Assembly (NCBI GenBank): GCA_013178015.1
Contig: JABLXR010000001.1
Span: forward strand, 1-64,000
From: Anaerolineae bacterium
GTDB taxonomy: Bacteria > Chloroflexota > Anaerolineae > DRVO01
DNA length: 64,000 bases
Direction: 5' to 3'
The notes under the pieces are model-generated. The model ran no database searches. It was given only the letters and a program-made list of their open reading frames with translations, and had not been told where the DNA came from. Position 1 is the stretch's first letter; every line of letters begins with the position of its first letter. The position numbers were made by a program, and so were the translations under genes. This document shows, piece by piece, positions 42,068 to 51,073 of this stretch.

Positions 42068-43447
42068 TCAGTTCCCCCAGAGAAAGGTGGGTGCTACAGT
42101 GCCGAAGAGGGCGTGGAGCGACAGGATTGCCAATGCGCCCACTACAAGCACCGCCGAGGCACGGCCAAACCGGTGCAGCGCTGACGCCCCGGTACCGTAC
42201 CCGGCCAGCACTGCTAGAGGCAGCAAGGCCGGGAAGAGGTAGCGTCCCTGGGAGAAGTTGCCATAAGGCGAATAGTAGACGACAAAGGTGCCCAGCACAA
42301 AGGCCAGGGCGAACGCCACCGAAAGAGCATACAGCCCCAGGCACCACCCTGCCCCTGGGCGCAAGCGACTGCGGAGCTGCGGCAGAACCGACCGCGCCAT
42401 CACCCCCACGGCGGCGGCAGCAGTGAGCCCGGCCAACACCACGTAGGCGGCATCGCCCATACGCACGTTCATCCAACCGAAGCGGCCCCAGAAGCTCTCG
42501 AAGGTCATGACACACCAGATCCAGTAATGGCCCAACCTGTCCGGCGCATACGACGCGGGCAGTACCAGAGACTCCCAGCTGGCGATGAGCGAGCGCACCT
42601 GAACCTTACGCGGTGCAAACCGGATGCCAACCAGGACCAGCGCCAGAGCCCCAACACCCCCCGCCAGCCACGCCCACCCTCTGACGCGTCTGCGTCGAGC
42701 CAGAACCGGAAGAGCCACGACGGTGGTCGGTACCAGGAAGAGAGCGGTGTTCTTGCTGGCAAGCGCCAACATGGCCAGCATCCCCAGCGTCAGCGCTCGT
42801 CGCAGCGTTAGCCCCCTTCGGGCTGCCACGGCTGTCACCAGAAAGTAGGCAGACGCCAGCACTTCGGCCAGGTTGCCGTCGCTCACCGAGGCCATGAGGT
42901 GAGCATGCTGGGGAAGCAGAGCTGCGAACCCTCCCACCACTAATGCCGGACCGATGTCATCGGGGAACAAGGTGCGGGCGCAGCGCCAGCCCATGTACAC
43001 CACCAAAGGCAGCTGCAATGCCGAGAACAGCCGTAGCACCGTCAACTGCAGGTCAACATCCTGGTGTCTTAGCGGCCAGACCACGAGTGCGTAGGGCACA
43101 TACGAGAGAGAAGGGCGGGCCAGGGTGCGGCTCCGACCGGCAAACGTGTCCAGGTCGCTCAGCCGCCCGGGAAGATCCTGAGGCATGGGGTGAGGGACGA
43201 AATCCCAGTAGTGGTTGGCATAGAGAGAGGCAATGATCTCTCGTTCGAGAGCGGGGTCAGGGGCGACGGCACTGGTGAAACGCCACTGCTGTGCTAGCAG
43301 CCGCACGTGCTCGAAGTGTCCCGGCTCGTCAGGTGCCTGCCAGGGAGGCACCATGACGGCGTAGGCCACCCCATGGGCCAAGCCCAGGGCAAGCAGCAGG
43401 GGTAGCGCCCACCGTTCCCACTGGGTAGCAGGAGGGGCCTGCCTCAA
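42068..43447 (-). CDS. DUF2142-like polytopic membrane protein
   Basis: 459 residues with about ten hydrophobic segments. The sequence PPWQAPDEPGHFEHVRLLAQ after the first helix is the DUF2142 signature. ASKNTALFLVPTTVVALPVL and further helices follow. These proteins are thought to be GT-C-type glycosyltransferases or related. In the operon it sits between the epimerase and the exported glycosidase, with 4 nt overlap on the epimerase side. Activity not established. Confidence 0.75.
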   Translation of the reverse strand: MRQAPPATQWERWALPLLLALGLAHGVAYAVMVPPWQAPDEPGHFEHVRLLAQQWRFTSAVAPDPALEREIIASLYANHYWDFVPHPMPQDLPGRLSDLDTFAGRSRTLARPSLSYVPYALVVWPLRHQDVDLQLTVLRLFSALQLPLVVYMGWRCARTLFPDDIGPALVVGGFAALLPQHAHLMASVSDGNLAEVLASAYFLVTAVAARRGLTLRRALTLGMLAMLALASKNTALFLVPTTVVALPVLARRRRVRGWAWLAGGVGALALVLVGIRFAPRKVQVRSLIASWESLVLPASYAPDRLGHYWIWCVMTFESFWGRFGWMNVRMGDAAYVVLAGLTAAAAVGVMARSVLPQLRSRLRPGAGWCLGLYALSVAFALAFVLGTFVVYYSPYGNFSQGRYLFPALLPLAVLAGYGTGASALHRFGRASAVLVVGALAILSLHALFGTVAPTFLWGN

Positions 43448-44394
43448 GACTCCCTGCCCTGAGCCACAGCGGCGATCGTGCGGCGAATCCCCTCCTCAAG
43501 CGCAACCTTCGGCCGCCACCCAAGCTCTCGCTCTGCCCGCGTGGCGTCCACTGCCATCCGCATAGTCTCACCAGGGCGCGCCGGCCGGTAGACCGGGTCC
43601 TGCTCGTAACCGGTAAGCGCGGCCATGATACGAAACAGGGAGTTGACGCTGACCCCGGTGCCGGTACCCAAGTTGTAGGCTCGGCCGTCACCGGCACTCA
43701 GGGCCATAAGGTTCGCTTGAGCGCAGTCGCCCACGTAAACGAAGTCCCTCTCCTGTTCGCCCGAGCCATAGATATACACAGTCTCATGAGCTAGCATGCG
43801 GCGGGCGAAGATGGCGACGACCCCGCCTTCACCCAATGGGTCCTGCCGGGGCCCATAGACGTTGGGGTAGCGAAGCACGGTGTACCGGAGCCCGTGGGTG
43901 GCGGCGAACTGGCGCAGGTACAGCTCCACAGCGTACTTGCTGACTCCGTACGGCGAGACGGGCTCGATCGGGTGGTCCTCATCGGTGGGCAGGTAGCGAG
44001 GCTCACCATAGATGGCGCCCCCACTGGAGGCGTATATCACCTTCCTCACGCCCCATCGCACGCAGGCAGCCAGCAGCCGCAATGACCCCATCACGTTCAC
44101 GTCGGCGTCCGCCAGAGGGTCAGCCACCGACAGCCGAACGTCTATCTGGGCAGCGTGGTGGCTGACCACGTCGTAGCGCTCGTCGGCCAGCAGTTGCTCC
44201 AGGCCAGGGTCGCGCAGGTCCATGTGATGCAGCGGGATCGACGGGCTCAGGTTCTCTCGCTTGCCTCGGCTCAGATTATCGAGCACGGCCACCCGATGGC
44301 CAGCCTGGGAGAGCGCCTCGGCCACATGTGATCCTATGAACCCAGCACCTCCGGTGACCAGGATCTTGAGCCCGGCGCCGGCAGTGCCAGTCAC
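43444..44394 (-). CDS. NAD-dependent nucleotide-sugar epimerase/dehydratase (GalE-like)
   Basis: 316 residues of the extended SDR family. The NAD site is KILVTGGAGFIGSHVAEAL. The catalytic region has VIYASSGGAIYGEPRYLP and the YGVSKYAVE tyrosine-lysine pair. VLRYPNVYGPRQDPLGEGGV and GSGEQERDFVYVGDCA follow. It probably interconverts UDP-sugars (UDP-glucose 4-epimerase type), but the exact substrate is not determined. GTG 44394 overlaps the preceding stop (GTGA). Confidence 0.88.
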   Translation of the reverse strand: MTGTAGAGLKILVTGGAGFIGSHVAEALSQAGHRVAVLDNLSRGKRENLSPSIPLHHMDLRDPGLEQLLADERYDVVSHHAAQIDVRLSVADPLADADVNVMGSLRLLAACVRWGVRKVIYASSGGAIYGEPRYLPTDEDHPIEPVSPYGVSKYAVELYLRQFAATHGLRYTVLRYPNVYGPRQDPLGEGGVVAIFARRMLAHETVYIYGSGEQERDFVYVGDCAQANLMALSAGDGRAYNLGTGTGVSVNSLFRIMAALTGYEQDPVYRPARPGETMRMAVDATRAERELGWRPKVALEEGIRRTIAAVAQGRES

Positions 44395-45827
44395 GTCCCG
44401 CCCATCCTCAGCACCACTCCGACAGTTCGAAACAGGATGGACAGGTCCAGCAGCAGTGACTGGTGCTTTATGTAGTACAAGTCATATTCCAGTTTGATGC
44501 GGGCATCCTCGACGGTGTTGCCGTAGCGGTACCGCACCTGGGCCCAACCGGTGAGCCCGGGCTTGACGCTCAATCGGGAGCGATAGTACGGGATCTGTTC
44601 CTGTAGCTGCGCTACGAACTCCGGTCTCTCCGGGCGCGGCCCGATCAGGCTCATCTCCCCTCGTAACACATTCCACACCTGGGGAAGTTCGTCCAGACGC
44701 GTCTTGCGCAGCAGGCGGCCCACCCGAGTCACGCGGGGGTCATTCTCCCGTGCCCATTGGGCCCCGTCGCTCTCTGCGTCCGGCACCATAGACCTCAGCT
44801 TGTAAACCCAGAATGGCTTCCCGTTCCGGCCCAGACGCTGCTGTCGGTAGAAGATGCTGCCGGGGCTCTCGATGTAGATAGCCGCGGCGATGAAAGGCAG
44901 GAGCAATCCCAAGCCCAAACCTGCCACCACGGCGAATCCCAGGTCCAGCAGCCGCTTAGCCGCCTGGGTAAGCACATCCGGGGGCTCAAACTCCATGAAC
45001 CACTGCTCGGGCAAATGGTGGACGGGGGTGCGCTCTAGCGTGCGCTCATAGAGAGACGCCATGCCTACCACACCGATCCCCGCTTGCTGGCACAGCAGCA
45101 CGTTGCGAAATAGGGAGGGCGAGATCCCGCGGGTGATGGCGATCACCAACAGGTCAATGTTATTGATCCGCGCCAGTTCCGGCAGTACGTCGCCGCCACC
45201 AAGCACACGCACGCCACGGACCGTCTGACCCCGCTTCTCTTCGTCGTCATCCACCAGGCCTACCAGGACGAACTCGGTCTGCAGTTGCTCCTGGATGACC
45301 TCGATGGCAGTGCGCCCAGCCCAGCCAGCGCCCACGACCAGGGTCCGAAAGCGGAAGCGAGGCTGGGCGAACCATACAGTCAGCACTCCTCGCGCCGCGA
45401 ACAACAGCGGGGTAGCGATGGCAGCGTAGTAGAGCAGCAGGCCGCGAGGGAGCGAGCGGGGAGTGGACACGAAGTACACCACCAGGTACACGAACACCAG
45501 AACCGCCTGAGCGCGCAGCAGCCTCCGCAACAGGCCGCGAACCCGGCCGATCAAGCTGGGGCGGTACAGGTCATTCAGCACCGCCGCAACCAGCCAGGTG
45601 AGAGTCATGAAGGGAAACCACTCCCAGTGAAGACGGATGAAGCGCTCCCCGAAGGGGATGTGGCCCCGGTGTGCCCACACCGCCAGTCCGCCAAGAACCG
45701 ATGCCAGCACGATGATCAGGTCCACCGCCAGCAGGAACGCCCTCCGGCCCGCAGGCGTCAACAGGCCGGTCCGTCGCACTGCGACGGCCTCCATCCCCCA
45801 CAAAGCTGACTGCGACTCGCCGGCCAT
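44391..45827 (-). CDS. Polyprenyl glycosylphosphotransferase (initiating sugar-phosphate transferase)
   Basis: 478 residues. This family transfers a sugar-phosphate from a UDP-sugar to undecaprenyl phosphate, starting polymer synthesis. An N-terminal block of about four membrane helices and a Rossmann-like domain ([20 protein letters not shown]) precede the catalytic C-terminal domain with [42 protein letters not shown] and [18 protein letters not shown]. Typical of the WbaP/WcaJ group; the first sugar is not known. It follows the TPR gene by 5 nt. Confidence 0.93.
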   Translation of the reverse strand: MAGESQSALWGMEAVAVRRTGLLTPAGRRAFLLAVDLIIVLASVLGGLAVWAHRGHIPFGERFIRLHWEWFPFMTLTWLVAAVLNDLYRPSLIGRVRGLLRRLLRAQAVLVFVYLVVYFVSTPRSLPRGLLLYYAAIATPLLFAARGVLTVWFAQPRFRFRTLVVGAGWAGRTAIEVIQEQLQTEFVLVGLVDDDEEKRGQTVRGVRVLGGGDVLPELARINNIDLLVIAITRGISPSLFRNVLLCQQAGIGVVGMASLYERTLERTPVHHLPEQWFMEFEPPDVLTQAAKRLLDLGFAVVAGLGLGLLLPFIAAAIYIESPGSIFYRQQRLGRNGKPFWVYKLRSMVPDAESDGAQWARENDPRVTRVGRLLRKTRLDELPQVWNVLRGEMSLIGPRPERPEFVAQLQEQIPYYRSRLSVKPGLTGWAQVRYRYGNTVEDARIKLEYDLYYIKHQSLLLDLSILFRTVGVVLRMGGT

Positions 45828-45832
45828 ACCGG

Positions 45833-47593
45833 CTAACCTCCCTCCTGCTCCCCGGCGAGAATCACTTCCCGCACCGCGAGGTTGTCGAATAGGACCGTAC
45901 CGGTCCCAAACAGGCGGAGCAAGGGCCTCAGCGGGTCGTCACCTTCAGCCGCCGGGCCGCAGACGAAGGTGAAGTGGCGCCACTCGCCCTCGGTGGGAGC
46001 CAATCGCCGGTCTCCAGCCCAACAGGGCGAGTCGGCATAGGACAACCACACGGTGGGCTGAACCGCTCCGCCCACCTCGGTGAAGTAGTCGAGAGACACG
46101 ACGTAGGTTAGGCCCGGCGTGACCTTCAGTTCACGCAGTGCCCGAGCCGACTGGTCGTAGAGCCAGTACCCAGCCCGAGCAGGCTCCCTATCCTGTCTCT
46201 CCTGCCGCCATATTCCCTGGACCCTGGCGCTCGCACCGAGCAGAGCCTGCACCTCCTCCGGCCCGCCGGCATAGAACGCCAGATTCCAGGGGTCCCCGGT
46301 AGCCATGTTGGACCAGGTCCAGTGCTCGGGCCGATCGCCTGCCCACAGCTCGAAGCCCCCGTTCAACACCAGATTGGCACCCAGTCGCACAGCCTCAGCC
46401 TCGACCTGTAGGGCCTCGGCTACCGCTTCCCTATCGGCATCCTCGGTGCGTCGCTTGAGATCCGCCTGCCACCGCTCGGCCTCTTCTGGCGCCCCCAACC
46501 GCTGGCATACCTGGGGCAGAACCGCCAGAGGCCACAGATCGTCGGGCGCAGCCGCCCGGTATGCCAGCAGCGCCTCCCTGGCTCCCCGCCAATACTCGTC
46601 TCGGTCGCCCCTCCGGGCCGCCTCGACCCACGCCAGTGCCCGCCACCGCAGTACCCCAGGCGACCCGGCGGCTCCTTCCTCCAGTAACGTGAGCGCTTCC
46701 TGATGAAGGCCGGACCGCACCAGGGCCTCAGCGTAGGCGAGGAGCCAGGTTTCGTCCTCGGGCGCCGACTGCCACAGCTCCCGCGCCGCCATCACGGCCG
46801 CAGGGTGGCCCTGAGAGGCCCAGTAGCGGATCGTGTTCACCATCAGCCCGGCGTCCCAGTAACCGGCGGAGTACAGCCGCACTGCCCCCCGAGCCTGGAA
46901 GGCGGCCAGCCGCGCGTCGGAGCTGACCCGAAAGCCACCCGGAGGGGGATAGACCGCCGACTCTCGATAGGGGTCAGCGAGGGGATGAGGACCGCTGACC
47001 GCACCGTCGTAGGTTGACACGATGTACGCCAGGGCGAACAAGTTGTCGGGATCCACCGGCAACACCTCGTCCCGAAGCACCGGCACGGCCGACAGCGGGT
47101 CGCCGGCCTGGATGTGGGCGTCGGCGATTTTGCAGGCGTTGGCCGCGATCTGGTCTCGGCGCAGGATGCCACCTCGCCCCTCGCGCCACGTGTCTATGGC
47201 CTCCCGCGCCGCGCCTAGACCATCATAGGCATCACCCAGGAGCACGTGGTACAAGGGAAAGGACGGTCTAAGCATCACGGCCCGTGACAGCGCCTGCCGC
47301 GCCTCTTCGTTCTGCCCCAGGACCAGGTACAGCTCCCCGAGTTGGCGCCAGGCGTGGGCATTGGCATCGTTCGAGGCTACCGCGGCCTGGAAGTGGCGCA
47401 GGGCCCGGTCCAGGTAGGGATTCGGTTCGGACGGACGCTCCTCCATCAGAGCCAGGCCTCGGTGCAGTGCCACTCCACCCAACTCCGAGCGCGCCAGCGA
47501 GGTGAGCCAGGGTGCGCTGAAATACAGGAACGCAATCGCGGCCAGTAGCACTGCCGCCAGCTTGGTGCGCAGATGACTCCGGATTGACGCCAT
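45833..47593 (-). CDS. TPR protein with N-terminal membrane anchor
   Basis: 586 residues. A hydrophobic anchor (LAAVLLAAIAFLYFSAPWL) is followed by TPR-like helical repeats over residues about 45-390 (for example LGELYLVLGQNEEARQALSR, LLGDAYDGLGAAREAIDTWR). A C-terminal beta-sandwich domain resembles carbohydrate-binding modules (NLVLNGGFELWAGDRPEHWT then LTYVVSLDYFTEVGG). First gene of the eight-gene operon. It could act as a scaffold that keeps polymerising enzymes or the exported chain together. Confidence 0.8.
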   Translation of the reverse strand: MASIRSHLRTKLAAVLLAAIAFLYFSAPWLTSLARSELGGVALHRGLALMEERPSEPNPYLDRALRHFQAAVASNDANAHAWRQLGELYLVLGQNEEARQALSRAVMLRPSFPLYHVLLGDAYDGLGAAREAIDTWREGRGGILRRDQIAANACKIADAHIQAGDPLSAVPVLRDEVLPVDPDNLFALAYIVSTYDGAVSGPHPLADPYRESAVYPPPGGFRVSSDARLAAFQARGAVRLYSAGYWDAGLMVNTIRYWASQGHPAAVMAARELWQSAPEDETWLLAYAEALVRSGLHQEALTLLEEGAAGSPGVLRWRALAWVEAARRGDRDEYWRGAREALLAYRAAAPDDLWPLAVLPQVCQRLGAPEEAERWQADLKRRTEDADREAVAEALQVEAEAVRLGANLVLNGGFELWAGDRPEHWTWSNMATGDPWNLAFYAGGPEEVQALLGASARVQGIWRQERQDREPARAGYWLYDQSARALRELKVTPGLTYVVSLDYFTEVGGAVQPTVWLSYADSPCWAGDRRLAPTEGEWRHFTFVCGPAAEGDDPLRPLLRLFGTGTVLFDNLAVREVILAGEQEGG

Positions 47594-47693
47594 AGCCCCA
47601 CGCGGATCCGATGTCGCCGGACAAACGCCGGCATTGTAGCCTTCACCGGAGAAGAAGACAAGGCGACCTTGCCGCGCTATGGAACGCGGATGG

Positions 47694-47780
47694 CGCTGAT
47701 GCTACGCTGATTTCCGCTGATCTTTGAACATTATCCCTTTCTCATCAGCGCGAATCTGCGTTTCCTCAGCGAGATCAGCG
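47694..47780. repeat. Inverted array of CGCTGAT / ATCAGCG heptamers
   Basis: CGCTGAT occurs at 47694-47700, 47705-47711 and 47715-47721. After a 22-nt AT-rich centre, ATCAGCG occurs at 47744-47750 and 47774-47780, with one variant CTCAGCG at 47765-47771. The two halves are complementary with similar spacing. It ends 2 nt before the stop codon of the lamin-tail protein gene. Confidence 0.75.
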
Positions 47781-47782
47781 TG

Positions 47783-50700
47783 CTATTCCCCGGCCCAGAT
47801 CGGCGGCGTCCAGGCGCGATCGCCGTCGGCCTGGGTCGCTCTCAGCCAGAATCCGGGCTCAGGGGGTGCCGAGAATGGGCTCTCCTCGCCGGACAGCGCG
47901 CCCCAGCTCGCCAGCGTCCGTCCGGCCAGATCGAGCAGGGCCAACGTGGCCGGCTCGCCGTCGCCGTCGGCGTAGAAGGCAGTGCATGAGCCCTCTGCCG
48001 CCAAAGATGAGGCACCCATCCAGTCGTCACCGCAGCGCCAGGCGACCGCCAGGTTGGCATCCTCCGTGGCGAAGGCCCTCCCGTGACGCAGGGCCTCCAG
48101 CACGGCGGCCTCAGTGAGCTCCAGGGCCCAGACGCCCGTACGTGCCGCCGTATCGCTCCCCCAGAACCAGCCATCTGTGTCCGACCCGGCCGTGGGCGCC
48201 ACCTGCCAGCCGTTGCGCCAGGCTTCCAGCAGGGCCTCCTCGTAGGTGCGGGCCATTGTGCCCCGACCGCTGACTACCTCCTGCAGATGCAGCCGATCCA
48301 CCCGGCCGTTCACTGCCTCCTGCCCCACGTGGCTGCCACCCAGCCCAGGGTGGTTGGACTGGAGCACGGCCCCAGGCTGCTGCTCGGCCCAGCGCAACAG
48401 GCCGGCCACATTCGAGGTCTCGGGAAGGTCGCGGCTGGCCAGCTCGGTGGTGCCGAACACGTTGATGTGGCCCTCGGTCCGGTGGGTCCATTCGAACCCA
48501 GCCAGAGCCAGGAAGCGCCCGGGCACGGTGGCGTCGCTGGCCACACCCCGGAGTCGCGACCATTCGACCGCGCGCAGCATCCAGCCGTGGTCGGTGACGG
48601 CGTAGAAGTTCAGCCCGGCCTGACGGGCGCGGGCGAAGGCCAACTCGGGAGGGCCGGCGCCGTCGGAGTAAGAGGAGTGGGAGTGCAGGTTGCCCCAGAA
48701 CGCGGTGAGGCCGGCCCACGATGGCCCGGGCGCCGGAAGCGGCGCCACTGGCACGTCCAGCCCGGTGCCCGGCGATGGGCCCTCGTGCCCGAAGTCCAGG
48801 CTCATGTCGTCCCGGTCCAGGGCCCCCACCCGCTGGAGCGACAGCGGGGCCGGGGCGTTGGCCTCGCCGACCAGGCCGAGCAGGCCGAAGGCACCAGAGC
48901 CGTAGGCCACCGCATCCAGGACAGCGTCGTCCGGGCCCAGGAGCAGCACCTCGTCCCCGCTGTTGGCCAGGTTGAACGAGCCTCGCCCCCAGGCGGTGTA
49001 GCGCTGCATGTTGGGCACTTCGGGCGAGTCCAGACAGCCACCGGGGGCGAACTCGAGGTCCGGAGGGCGGCCGAAACGAGCGGCGAAGGAGTTCGCGCAC
49101 CGGGCCACCACCAGAGTTCCACCGGCTGGCAGGAAGGTGCCGCCCGGGAAGAGGTACATCCCTTCGCCATCTCCGGCGTACTCGGCGTCCCCCAGCTTGT
49201 GGCCGGTGAGGTCCAGCGGCAGGCCGGTGAACCCGCGCAGCTCCACGAACTCGTCCCCTTCGTCAGCCGTGATGCCCTGGTAGAGCACTTCCGAGATCAA
49301 GAGGGACGCCAGGGGCGCGGCTGCGGCGCGGCAGGAGGCCAGGGGGAGGTAGGCCAGGTGGACGACCTGCTCGCGAGGCGGGATCGCGGTAGGGGTGGCG
49401 TCCGGTGGTGGCTCCGGTGTGAGCGTGGCCGAGGGCTCGGGACCGGGCGCTGTAGGTGAGGAAGCGCCCTGAAGACAGCCCGGATCGGGAGCCAGCGCCT
49501 GCCAGCCGTCCAACGTCCCATCGGCCTCGCGCGGGCGCGCCAGAGACAGGCCGGCCGGCGCCAGAGGTACGGCCCCGGGAGTGGTGGCGGGACCGTAGTA
49601 CACGGAGTCCAGCATCCTGCCGGTAGCGTCGGTCAGCTCGACCCGGTCGCCGTCGTCGGCCAGGCCGTTGCCCAGGCAAGCCCCTTGCGTCAGGTAACCG
49701 CGCCCGGCGCATCCCGGAGTCACCTGGCTGCCGGACGGCTGGATCAGCACCACTTCTCCGGGCGAGAGCGTCAGGCGAAGGGAGGTGGAGCCCCCGTTGT
49801 CCGTCAGACGCCATCCGTCGAGGACGATCTCCGCTCGGCTCAGGTTGGCGATCTCCACCCACTCCCGGTCGCAGTTCCCCTGGTAGAACACCTCGGTCAG
49901 CGCTACAGACCCGGGAGCGACGGTGGCCGTCGGCGTGGGGATGAGAGTGGGAGTGGCGGTGACGGTCGGCGTGGCCGTGGGAGTGGGCGCCAGCTGCAGG
50001 CATCCGGGCACCGGCGTGGACGCCATCCAGGGCATCAGGGAGCCGTCGGGCAGGCGCAGCCGGGCCAGGGAGTGCCCGGCCGGCGCCAGAGGCACGGCGC
50101 CCGGGGTGGAGGCACCGCCGTAGACCAGCGAGGCCAGCACCCGCCCGTTCCCATCCACCAGCTCGACCGCGTCTCCCTCGTCGGCGAGCTTGATGCCCAT
50201 GCAGGAGCCGTCGGCCCGAGCCGTTGTGGCACCACACTCGGGCACGATCGCCCCCGCGCCGCCCTGCACTACCACCACCTCCCCCGGGGCCAGGCTGAGG
50301 GCGAGCGAATGGTAGCCGTTGTTGTCGCGGAGGCGCCAGCCGTCCATGGCGACGGGCACAGCGGCGACGTTGGCGATCTCTACCCACTCGAGCTCGCAAG
50401 CGCCCTGGTAGTAGACCTCGGTGAGGGCCACCGAGCCGGGCGAGACGGTGGCAGTGGCCGTGGGAGTGGCGGTGGGCGTGTCCGTCGCCGTCGGGGTGGG
50501 AGTGGGCGCAGGCGGTGGGCCGCCGGGAGAGGGGGCACCGGCTACGTAGCCGCAGGAGCCGGCAGCAGCGGTGAGGTCCATCAGATGCAGCGACTGGCCG
50601 CTCGCGGCGGTGAGGCCAGAGCAGATAACGGTGCGATCCCCGAAGGAGACAGCATCGCTGAGGCCGTTGGGCATCTGCAGCCTGACGTAGTCGCCGGAAT

Positions 50701-50983
50701 CGAGCAGCCCGTAGGTCGGCACCAGCACGAGGAACTCGCCCGCACCGATGGATCCGGTCAATGCTTGGGGATGGGCGTAGGAGCTATCCACGGAGAGCGT
50801 CCAGCCGTCAAGCTGGACAGCCTCCGGACCGCGGTTGTACAGCTCGATCCAGTCGTCCCCCAGGTTGTAGGCGACCTCGGAGATGACGACGCCGGTGGCA
50901 GACTGGGCCAGGGTGGTGGCATGCAGGGCAGCGAGGGTGAGGGCTGAGGCGGCCAGAATGACCCCGACGGCAGTGCGACGCAT
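47783..50983 (-). CDS. Exported lamin-tail/PHP-domain metallohydrolase-like protein
   Basis: 1066 residues with a signal peptide (VGVILAASALTLAALHATTL) and four lamin-tail domains at about 30-150, 184-330, 358-505 and 558-720. Domains 2 and 3 are near duplicates (both VALTEV.YQG then EWVEIAN and PGAVPLAPAG). Pro/Thr-rich linkers join the domains, as in many Chloroflexota surface proteins. The C-terminal part (about 762-1000) is a PHP domain like CehA/McbA: NLHSHS (H767, H769), TDHG (D798, H799), SNHPG (H878) and GSDTDG (D935, D937), a full set of likely metal ligands. Lamin-tail domains may anchor it outside the cell. ATG 50983 has GGGAGGT at 6 nt. Confidence 0.85.
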   Translation of the reverse strand: MRRTAVGVILAASALTLAALHATTLAQSATGVVISEVAYNLGDDWIELYNRGPEAVQLDGWTLSVDSSYAHPQALTGSIGAGEFLVLVPTYGLLDSGDYVRLQMPNGLSDAVSFGDRTVICSGLTAASGQSLHLMDLTAAAGSCGYVAGAPSPGGPPPAPTPTPTATDTPTATPTATATVSPGSVALTEVYYQGACELEWVEIANVAAVPVAMDGWRLRDNNGYHSLALSLAPGEVVVVQGGAGAIVPECGATTARADGSCMGIKLADEGDAVELVDGNGRVLASLVYGGASTPGAVPLAPAGHSLARLRLPDGSLMPWMASTPVPGCLQLAPTPTATPTVTATPTLIPTPTATVAPGSVALTEVFYQGNCDREWVEIANLSRAEIVLDGWRLTDNGGSTSLRLTLSPGEVVLIQPSGSQVTPGCAGRGYLTQGACLGNGLADDGDRVELTDATGRMLDSVYYGPATTPGAVPLAPAGLSLARPREADGTLDGWQALAPDPGCLQGASSPTAPGPEPSATLTPEPPPDATPTAIPPREQVVHLAYLPLASCRAAAAPLASLLISEVLYQGITADEGDEFVELRGFTGLPLDLTGHKLGDAEYAGDGEGMYLFPGGTFLPAGGTLVVARCANSFAARFGRPPDLEFAPGGCLDSPEVPNMQRYTAWGRGSFNLANSGDEVLLLGPDDAVLDAVAYGSGAFGLLGLVGEANAPAPLSLQRVGALDRDDMSLDFGHEGPSPGTGLDVPVAPLPAPGPSWAGLTAFWGNLHSHSSYSDGAGPPELAFARARQAGLNFYAVTDHGWMLRAVEWSRLRGVASDATVPGRFLALAGFEWTHRTEGHINVFGTTELASRDLPETSNVAGLLRWAEQQPGAVLQSNHPGLGGSHVGQEAVNGRVDRLHLQEVVSGRGTMARTYEEALLEAWRNGWQVAPTAGSDTDGWFWGSDTAARTGVWALELTEAAVLEALRHGRAFATEDANLAVAWRCGDDWMGASSLAAEGSCTAFYADGDGEPATLALLDLAGRTLASWGALSGEESPFSAPPEPGFWLRATQADGDRAWTPPIWAGE

Positions 50984-51073
50984 GACCGACCTCCCCCCGA
51001 ATAGGCCGGAGCCGTAGATGTGTCAGGGTCGAAAGGTAGGCCAGGGTGAGGGAGCTGTCAAGCGCCTGAGCGC

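Noticed and set aside
48083-50947. Long plus-strand frames (458 and 420 codons) inside the lamin-tail gene
   Set aside because: Shadows of a high-GC minus-strand gene with signal peptide and conserved domains; no plus-strand ribosome-binding site.
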